A DNA stretch of 11,722 nt. Source: Lachnospiraceae bacterium. GTDB taxonomy: Bacteria > Bacillota > Clostridia > Lachnospirales > Lachnospiraceae. The notes under the pieces are model-generated. The model made no database searches and had not been told where the DNA came from. It saw only the letters and a list, made by a program, of their open reading frames with translations. A program made the position numbers and the translations under genes. Shown here piece by piece: positions 6,168 to 11,722 of the stretch (position 1 is the stretch's first letter; the number at the start of each line of letters is the position of its first letter). The stretch lies in assembly GCA_900770345.1 (NCBI GenBank), contig CAAGKF010000345.1, forward strand, positions 1 through 11,722. Reading direction: 5' to 3'.

Positions 6168-7076
6168 ATGAGGATCAGTACATTTTGGTATTGCCTGAAA
6201 CAGGGCATTATTAATATATGCAGGAATATTTGGTTTTCGCTGGCTTCCATAGCGACTATTTCTGCATGTATTTTTTTGTTTTGTCTCTTTTTTGCTATTG
6301 TTGCGAATGTAAAACACGGGGCAGAGGTCGCCGAGACGACCGTCGGGATAACTGTTTTTTTTGATGAATCGATGACGGAAGAGGATATCCGGGCTGTAGG
6401 CAGTCAGATCAGCGGCTGGAGTGAGGTGCGGGAAGCTGATTTTATTTCCGCAGAAGAAGCCTGGGAGAATTTTAAGTCAGAGTATTTTGAGGGAATGGAG
6501 GAGCTGGCAGAAGGCTTTGAGGAAGACAATCCCCTGGCAGGCTCTGCTTCTTATGAGATCTTTTTAAAAGATATTGCCGATCAGCAGAAAATTGTAAAAC
6601 GTCTTCAGGGGATGGAGGGAGTGCGCCGTGTACGCTATTCCAGCGCTTTGGCGGCCGGTTTTACCAGCCTTGGGAAAATGATCGGCGCGCTGTCAGCTCT
6701 GATTATCGGAGTGCTGCTGGCGGTGGCTGTTTTTCTGATCAGCAATACGATTTCCGTGGCTGCCGCTTTCAGAAGGCGGGAAAATGAGATCATGCGCTAT
6801 ATTGGAGCTACCAATGCCATGATCCGCGCCCCCTTTGTGGTGGAAGGCGTGCTTTTAGGCTTCTGGGGAGCTGTGGTGCCTCTGGCGGGAATCTATGTGC
6901 TGTATCAGAAGGGGATAGAATATATAAATGAAGAGTACGGGATCATTACAGGCATGATAAAGCCGCTGGATCTCTGGAAACTGTTTCCCTCCATGGCTGC
7001 GGTTGCCATGGCGCTTGGAGTGGGAATCGGTTTTGTGGTCAGTCTGGTTACGATTCAGCGCCATTTGAGAGCGTAA
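6168..7076 (+). CDS. ftsX: Cell division membrane protein FtsX
   Basis: This 302-residue membrane partner of FtsE has the expected topology. A short cytoplasmic N-terminus leads into the first transmembrane helix (about 24-48). A large extracellular domain (about 50-168) would contact a secreted hydrolase. Three more helices follow at about 171-197, 222-246 and 273-296, with a charged cytoplasmic loop, FRRRENEIMRYIGAT (201-215), typical of FtsX. The extracellular loop is strongly acidic near 95-121. The ATG at 6168 has only a distant purine stretch (aagg at 6151-6154), so translation probably depends partly on coupling to ftsE. No better in-frame start is present. The gene order ftsE-ftsX-hydrolase suggests its direct partner is the next gene's product. 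Confidence 0.93.
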   Translation: MRISTFWYCLKQGIINICRNIWFSLASIATISACIFLFCLFFAIVANVKHGAEVAETTVGITVFFDESMTEEDIRAVGSQISGWSEVREADFISAEEAWENFKSEYFEGMEELAEGFEEDNPLAGSASYEIFLKDIADQQKIVKRLQGMEGVRRVRYSSALAAGFTSLGKMIGALSALIIGVLLAVAVFLISNTISVAAAFRRRENEIMRYIGATNAMIRAPFVVEGVLLGFWGAVVPLAGIYVLYQKGIEYINEEYGIITGMIKPLDLWKLFPSMAAVAMALGVGIGFVVSLVTIQRHLRA

Positions 7077-7107
7077 GTTCGGCCGGGCCATCAGGAAGGA
7101 TTATTTT

Positions 7108-8316
7108 ATGAAAAACAGATGGATCATCAGGGGGGCCGCGGCTGCCGGCAGCATGATACTGGCTGTGGGGACTGCATTTTCCTCCTATGCCACCAGCGGG
7201 GATCTGGACAGCGCGAAAAAGAAAAAAACCGCTCTGGAGGAAGAAAAAAAGAAGGTTGAGGGAACCTTAAAGCAGCTGGAAGGGCTGAAATCCGATGCTG
7301 CCGCGTATGTGAAGCAGCTGGATGCCAGTCTCACCTCCCTGGAGGAGGAGCTGGATCGGCTGGAAGGACAGATCTCGGAAAAGGAGAATCAGATAACGGA
7401 AGCGCAGGCGAAGCTGGAGGAAGCAAAAGAAGTGGAGTCCAGACAGTATGACTCCATGAAGCTGCGGATTCAGTATATGTATGAAAACGGAAATACCAGT
7501 TTTATGGAATCCATTGCGGATTCCAAAAGTATTTCTGAGCTTCTGAACCGGGCGGAATACGTAAGCCGCATTGCGGAGTATGACCGCAGAATGCTGAGAG
7601 AATATGCGGCGGCGAAGGAAACAGTCCGCCAGACGGAGGAGAAGCTGAAAGAGGAGCATGAGGCTCTTTTGGATCTTCAGGATTCTACAGAGGCCAAAGA
7701 AGCTTCGGTGAAGCAGCTGATGAATACCAAGCAGGCAGAGCTGGCTTCCTATAACGCGAAGATCGCGTCGGCTCAGGGAGAGCTGGATCAGTATAATGCG
7801 GATATCAAGGCTCAGGAATCGGAGATGAAGAAGATCGAAGCCGAGATGAAGCGGAAGGAAGAGGAAGCAAAGAAGAAGGCGGCAGAGGCCGGAAAATCGT
7901 ATAAAGTGGCAGATTTAGGGAATATTAGCTTTAAGTGGCCATGTCCTTCCAGCAGCCGTATCACCTCCGGCTTTGGTGACAGGGAATCGCCTACGGAAGG
8001 CGCTTCCAGCAATCACAAGGGGATCGATATCGGGGCCGGCACAGGCGCCAGCATTGTGGCTGCGGCTGACGGTCAGGTTGTGATCTCTACATACAGTTAT
8101 TCCGCCGGAAATTATATTATGATCGATCACGGCGGAGGCGTCAGCACTGTTTATATGCATTGTTCCCAGCTTCTGGTGAGCAAAGGTGCGAAGGTGACAA
8201 AAGGGCAGGTGATCGCCAAGGTGGGTTCCACCGGATATTCTACAGGACCTCACCTGCATTTCGGAATCCGGTCAGGGGGAACTTATGTTGATCCCCAAAG
8301 GTATGTAAGTCCATAG
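7108..8316 (+). CDS. Secreted coiled-coil M23 (LytM-type) peptidoglycan endopeptidase, probable FtsEX partner
   Basis: This 402-residue protein starts with a signal peptide (residues 1-28, positive start, hydrophobic core, SYA cleavage box). A long charged coiled coil follows (about 31-260, many Glu/Lys and heptad-like leucines), and an M23 metallopeptidase domain (about 275-398) ends the protein. The zinc ligands are visible as His303 and Asp307 in HKGID and His384 in HLHF. The catalytic histidines are His351 (YMH) and His382. All are intact, so it should cut peptidoglycan cross-bridges itself, unlike E. coli EnvC, whose LytM domain is degenerate. Its layout parallels PcsB and CwlO, which FtsX controls through the coiled coil, but with a different catalytic domain. 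The ATG at 7108 follows aggaagg (7093-7099). The partnership with FtsEX is inferred from gene order and architecture. Confidence 0.9.
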   Translation: MKNRWIIRGAAAAGSMILAVGTAFSSYATSGDLDSAKKKKTALEEEKKKVEGTLKQLEGLKSDAAAYVKQLDASLTSLEEELDRLEGQISEKENQITEAQAKLEEAKEVESRQYDSMKLRIQYMYENGNTSFMESIADSKSISELLNRAEYVSRIAEYDRRMLREYAAAKETVRQTEEKLKEEHEALLDLQDSTEAKEASVKQLMNTKQAELASYNAKIASAQGELDQYNADIKAQESEMKKIEAEMKRKEEEAKKKAAEAGKSYKVADLGNISFKWPCPSSSRITSGFGDRESPTEGASSNHKGIDIGAGTGASIVAAADGQVVISTYSYSAGNYIMIDHGGGVSTVYMHCSQLLVSKGAKVTKGQVIAKVGSTGYSTGPHLHFGIRSGGTYVDPQRYVSP

Positions 8317-8359
8317 TTCATCATAGGTATAGTAAGAACGGACAGATAGGAGAAGCAAG

Positions 8360-9742
8360 TTGGAAGATCGCAGATTTGATGAGCAGCATAACAGAGAGGT
8401 AAGAGAGAGCCGGGAGCCGGTGAGAAACGGCAGAAGTCCCTTTTGGCTGGGGGCATTGACCGGCGCTCTGATCACGGCACTGGCAGGTCTGGTGGTAGTG
8501 GGAATGTCGGCCGGGATCTATCTTTTCGGCAGAAAAGTGATGAGCCGTCAGCCGGGAACCCGAACAGAAGGAACGTCTCCCTCCATTCTGGACGGCAGTG
8601 AGGAGCCCCGGGGCGTTGATTTTAATAAGGTAACCTCGAAAATGACGATGATCGAGCAGATCATAAAAAATTATTTCCTCTATGAGGAAGACGCGGATGA
8701 GGTGGAGGAATATATTTACAAGGGGATGCTGGCAGGTCTGGATGATCCTTACTCCACTTACTATTCTGCGGAGGATTACAAAACCATGCAGGAAAGCACA
8801 AACGGTACCTATTCCGGCATCGGCGCCATGCTGAGCCAGAACCGCAACACCGGCCTGTGCACGATAGTAAAGGTTTTTGAAGGCTCTCCTGCCTTTGAGG
8901 CCGGAATGCAGCCGGGAGATGTGATCTACAAGGTGGGTGATAAGCTGGTAGCCGGAGAAAGTCTGGATGTGCTGGTAAGCACCTACATCAAGGGCGAAGA
9001 AGGGACGCCTGTTACCATTACTGTTTACCGGGCAGATAAGGATGAGTATGTGGATCTGACCATGAAGCGCCGCAAGATCGAGGTTCCTACGGTGGAGCAC
9101 CGTATGCTGGCCGACAGTGTGGGGTATCTGGCGGTCAGTGAATTTGATCAGATTACAGTGGAGCAGTTCAAGGCGGCAGTGGATGATCTCTCAAAAGAAG
9201 GTATGAGGGGAATGGTCATAGATCTGCGCAGCAATCCGGGCGGGGTTCTGGACGGAGCTGTAGCTATGGTGGATTATCTGCTGCCGGATGACATTTCCAC
9301 TTATGAAAAGGGAAACGGAAAAACGCTCATTGTCTATACGGCAGATAAAAACGGAAACGGAGATTCCTATGTGGCTTCCGACGGACACCAGGTGGATGTT
9401 CCGGTGGTGATCCTGGTAAACGGAGAGTCCGCCAGCGCGTCGGAGGTGTTTACCGGTGCAATGAAGGATTACGAAAAGGCTTCTGTGGTGGGAACTACCA
9501 GCTATGGAAAGGGAATTGTACAGAATCTGATCCCTCTGGGAGATGGCTCTGCCATCAAGATCACTACCGCTCATTACTATACACCCAGCGGCTTTGACCT
9601 TCACGGAAAGGGGATCGAGCCGGATGTGGAAGTGGAGTTAAACGAAGAGCTGAAGACACAGGCAGTGGTAGAGCCGGAGGAAGATAATCAGATCCAGAAG
9701 GCTGTGGAAGTGCTGAAGGAGAAAATGGAAAAGGTCTCATAA
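8360..9742 (+). CDS. Membrane-anchored PDZ/S41 C-terminal processing protease (CtpA/CtpB-like), TTG start
   Basis: This 460-residue serine protease has a cytoplasmic, charged N-terminus, one transmembrane helix (about 28-56), a PDZ domain (about 150-240) and an S41 catalytic domain (about 245-430), all expected to face outside the membrane. The SASASE block gives catalytic Ser359, and Lys384 in GKG lies exactly 25 residues later, the Ser/Lys spacing of E. coli Prc. The start is TTG at 8360, chosen because aggaga (8348-8353) is correctly spaced before it and the next in-frame Met (residue 49) would remove half of the membrane helix. The gene follows the M23 enzyme by 43 bases. S41 proteases cut C-termini and often control wall hydrolases, so a role in turnover of the neighbouring hydrolase is plausible but unproven. 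Confidence 0.92.
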   Translation: MEDRRFDEQHNREVRESREPVRNGRSPFWLGALTGALITALAGLVVVGMSAGIYLFGRKVMSRQPGTRTEGTSPSILDGSEEPRGVDFNKVTSKMTMIEQIIKNYFLYEEDADEVEEYIYKGMLAGLDDPYSTYYSAEDYKTMQESTNGTYSGIGAMLSQNRNTGLCTIVKVFEGSPAFEAGMQPGDVIYKVGDKLVAGESLDVLVSTYIKGEEGTPVTITVYRADKDEYVDLTMKRRKIEVPTVEHRMLADSVGYLAVSEFDQITVEQFKAAVDDLSKEGMRGMVIDLRSNPGGVLDGAVAMVDYLLPDDISTYEKGNGKTLIVYTADKNGNGDSYVASDGHQVDVPVVILVNGESASASEVFTGAMKDYEKASVVGTTSYGKGIVQNLIPLGDGSAIKITTAHYYTPSGFDLHGKGIEPDVEVELNEELKTQAVVEPEEDNQIQKAVEVLKEKMEKVS

Positions 9743-9760
9743 TACACGGAGGGAGAAGGC

Positions 9761-10753
9761 GTGGAAAAGATTAAAATATATGCATTTGAGGTCAGGGAGG
9801 ATGAGAGGAAGGATTTTCAGGCTGTAAAAGAGAAGCTGGATCTGGAGCTGGAATGTACAGAAGATCTTCTGACGATGGAAAATATTGACCTTGTAAAGGG
9901 ATGTACGGGAGTGACCGTCCTGGGACAGATGCGGTACGGTAGAGAGATGCTGGATGCGCTGAAGGAAAGAGGCGTGCTTTATCTTTCCACCAGAACCATC
10001 GGTTACAATCATATTGATATCGGTTATGCAAAAAAGATCGGAATTCATGTATGCAATGTGTCCTATGGGCCCGGCAGTGTAGCGGAGTATACCATTATGA
10101 TGATGCTTCTCTGCCTCCGCCATTATAAGGTTTCCCTTTGGAGAACAAATGTAAATGACTATTCTCTGTCAGGGCTTCAGGGAAGAGTGCTGGGGGATCT
10201 CACGGTAGGCGTTATGGGAACGGGCAGGATCGGCTATGCGGTTTTAAAGAACCTCACAGGCTTCGGATGCCGTCTGCTGGCTTATGATGTGCATGAGAAT
10301 GACGCGGTTAAGGAGATCGCGGAATATGCAGATCTGGAAACGCTTTACCGTGAAAGCGATATTATTTCTCTCCATATGCCGCTGATGGAATCTACGTATC
10401 ATCTGATCAACAGAGAGAGTATCGGGAAAATGAAGGATAACGTGATCATCATCAACTGTGCCAGAGGTGAGCTGATGAAGATCGAGGATCTGATCGAGGG
10501 GATTGAGAATAAGAAGATCGGAGCTCTGGGACTTGACTGTCTGGAGCATGAGGAAGGGATCATCCATCAGGATTTCCGCAGCGATATCATCTCCAACCGT
10601 GAGATGGCCTATCTGAGACAGTTCCCCAACGTGGTTCATACACAGCATATGGCTTTTTATACGGACGCGGCGGTAAGGAGCATGGTGTACGGCGGAGTTG
10701 AGGGAATCTATGATATGAGCCGGGGGAAGGTAATCCGCAATCAGCTGAGCTGA
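9761..10753 (+). CDS. D-2-hydroxyacid dehydrogenase, VanH/D-lactate dehydrogenase type, GTG start
   Basis: This 330-residue cytoplasmic enzyme probably reduces a 2-keto acid such as pyruvate to the D-2-hydroxy acid with NADH. It has the Rossmann motif GTGRIG (153-158) and an acidic Asp176 at the end of the second strand, which favours NAD over NADP. The catalytic residues Arg235 (CARGEL), Glu262 (CLEHEE) and His296 (HMAFYTDAA) are in order. The block GYNHIDIGYAKKIGI and the aromatic His-x-x-Tyr region resemble VanH and lactobacillar D-lactate dehydrogenase more than phosphoglycerate dehydrogenase. The GTG start at 9761 follows ggagg (9749-9753). It lies 18 bases after the S41 protease. No D-Ala-D-Lac ligase gene is present, so a vancomycin-resistance role is not supported. 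The substrate is inferred. Confidence 0.87.
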   Translation: MEKIKIYAFEVREDERKDFQAVKEKLDLELECTEDLLTMENIDLVKGCTGVTVLGQMRYGREMLDALKERGVLYLSTRTIGYNHIDIGYAKKIGIHVCNVSYGPGSVAEYTIMMMLLCLRHYKVSLWRTNVNDYSLSGLQGRVLGDLTVGVMGTGRIGYAVLKNLTGFGCRLLAYDVHENDAVKEIAEYADLETLYRESDIISLHMPLMESTYHLINRESIGKMKDNVIIINCARGELMKIEDLIEGIENKKIGALGLDCLEHEEGIIHQDFRSDIISNREMAYLRQFPNVVHTQHMAFYTDAAVRSMVYGGVEGIYDMSRGKVIRNQLS

Positions 10754-10769
10754 AAAAGAGGGAAGATCA

Positions 10770-11216
10770 ATGGAAAATATCTATACAATAGGCTTTACGA
10801 AGAAAAGTGCGAAGCAGTTTTTTGAATTATTGATTGACAATAAAATAGATATTGTACTGGATGTAAGACTGAACAATACATCACAATTGGCGGGATTTTC
10901 CAAGTATCCGGATATTGCTTTCTTTTTAGACAGAATATGCGGTGCGGAATATATCAGCGATCCTTACTTTTCGCCTTCGGAATCTCTGCTGAAGAGATAT
11001 AAAAAGAAGGAGATGGAATGGTCAGAATACGAAGCTGAATTTGATGCCATCATGGATCAGAGGAACATTCGCGATTACATAAAAGAGAAATATTCTGTGT
11101 TTAATGAGAAGAGAGTATGTCTGTTATGCAGTGAAGATAAGGCATTTTACTGTCACAGAAGACTGGTTGCGGAGATCATTCAGAGTATTTTCGGAGGACG
11201 GATCATTCATCTTTAA
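10770..11216 (+). CDS. DUF488 family protein, first of a tandem pair
   Basis: This 148-residue protein belongs to the DUF488 family, whose biochemical function is not established as far as I know. Family marks are the opening YTIGFTKKS (5-13), the first-strand block VLDVRLNN (29-36) and the C-terminal LCSEDKAFYCHRR with paired cysteines and the CHR triplet. It belongs to a subtype with NNTSQLAGF after the Asp-Val-Arg, unlike the commoner form with SxPxSR. No signal peptide or membrane helix is seen. The ATG at 10770 follows agaggg (10757-10762), 16 bases after the dehydrogenase stop. The gene is visibly richer in A and T than the protease and dehydrogenase before it, which could mean a different origin. 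It is still tightly placed in the same gene run. Confidence 0.8.
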   Translation: MENIYTIGFTKKSAKQFFELLIDNKIDIVLDVRLNNTSQLAGFSKYPDIAFFLDRICGAEYISDPYFSPSESLLKRYKKKEMEWSEYEAEFDAIMDQRNIRDYIKEKYSVFNEKRVCLLCSEDKAFYCHRRLVAEIIQSIFGGRIIHL

Positions 11217-11218
11217 TT

Positions 11219-11722
11219 ATGGAAAAAGTGATTTTATCTGTCGGACATTCTCAGCATAAAACAGAATATTTTATAAAAATACTGAAGGATCATCAGGTCA
11301 ATTATGTACTTGATGCCCGCAGTGTGCCGTATTCGCGCTTTGCTTCGGATTATAACAGAGAAAATATAAAGGGGTTGCTTTTGAGCAGAGGAATACAGTA
11401 TTCCTTTATGGGGGATTTTTTTGGAGCCAGACCGGCAGATAAAGGCTTATATTCTGCGGAAGGGTATCTTGATTTTGAAAAAGTGAGGCGCAGCAGCAGA
11501 TTTCTGGAAGGATTTGAGAATGTCCTAAAAGGCATGAAGCAGGGAAACAGGATTGCGTTTATGTGTACAGAAAAAGATCCCATCAATTGTCATCGGGCAA
11601 TTCTTGTTACCAGGGCTTTTGCCGATGCGGGAATAAGGGTTGAGCATATTATGGCTGATAACACTGTTCAAACCCAGGAGGATCTGGACAGAAGGCTGCT
11701 GGATAAATATTTTCCGGATCGC
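11219..11722 (+). CDS. DUF488 family protein, second of a tandem pair (cut by the window edge)
   Basis: Reading from the ATG at 11219, 168 codons stay open to the right edge, so the C-terminus is missing or nearly complete. The N-terminal MEKVILSVGHSQHKTEYF and the block VLDARSVPYSRFASDYN match the common DUF488 subtype. FMCTEKDPINCHRAIL carries the same Cys...Cys-His-Arg motif as the preceding gene. The two proteins share the fold motifs but are clearly different in sequence, so they are not a recent duplication. The start lies two bases after the first gene's stop codon. The nearest purine site, ggagg (11193-11197), is 21 bases away, which suggests translation by coupling to the gene before. 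The molecular role is unknown. The two products may act together, which is inference from the tight linkage. Confidence 0.82.
   Translation, partial: MEKVILSVGHSQHKTEYFIKILKDHQVNYVLDARSVPYSRFASDYNRENIKGLLLSRGIQYSFMGDFFGARPADKGLYSAEGYLDFEKVRRSSRFLEGFENVLKGMKQGNRIAFMCTEKDPINCHRAILVTRAFADAGIRVEHIMADNTVQTQEDLDRRLLDKYFPDR

Noticed and set aside
7108..8316. EnvC-like activator without its own activity
   Set aside because: All M23 metal ligands and catalytic histidines are present, so the domain should be an active peptidase.
9761..10753. Part of a vanHAX glycopeptide-resistance cluster
   Set aside because: There is no ligase, VanX dipeptidase or VanRS pair beside it. The similarity is to the dehydrogenase family only.
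1..11722. CRISPR array, insertion sequence or prophage genes
   Set aside because: No regularly spaced repeats, transposase, integrase or phage structural genes were seen on either strand.

Overview
The protein content, the mid-range base composition and the gene order (lone MsmX/UgpC ATPase, CdaR-type regulator, ftsE, ftsX, coiled-coil M23 peptidase, S41 protease) point to a Gram-positive anaerobe of the Clostridia, probably Lachnospiraceae. This placement rests on recognising families, not on a search. Every gene supported here is on the + strand.

Left end (1-1097): a broken D-serine locus. One open frame joins a short piece of D-serine ammonia-lyase (dsdA) to a cut-down GntP-family transporter, and a hairpin follows. 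The left window edge cuts the dsdA part. Next is tRNA-Gln with anticodon CTG, which has its own near-consensus promoter and a strong terminator.

Middle (1098-4300): an acyl-ACP thioesterase and a CvfB-type S1 RNA-binding protein form a two-gene unit. A 331-base gap follows, then msmX, a sugar-ABC-transporter ATPase with no permease or binding-protein gene nearby. msmX ends in a clear terminator.

Right (4301-11722): eight closely spaced genes with gaps of 2 to 43 bases and no internal terminator that I can see. In order they are a CdaR-like regulator, ftsE, ftsX, a secreted coiled-coil M23 endopeptidase, a membrane-anchored PDZ/S41 protease (TTG start), a VanH-like D-2-hydroxyacid dehydrogenase (GTG start), and two different DUF488 proteins. 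The second DUF488 gene runs off the right edge. FtsEX, the M23 enzyme and the S41 protease make a coherent wall-remodelling module, in which an ATP-driven membrane complex would control a secreted peptidoglycan hydrolase. The regulator before them and the D-lactate-type dehydrogenase and DUF488 pair after them are not obviously part of division.

Most of the window looks like ordinary core chromosome. The parts most worth a second look are the dsdA/gntP chimera with its frame-preserving joins, the regulator-to-ftsEX linkage, and the A/T-rich tandem DUF488 pair. I found no clear evidence of a wholly new system.
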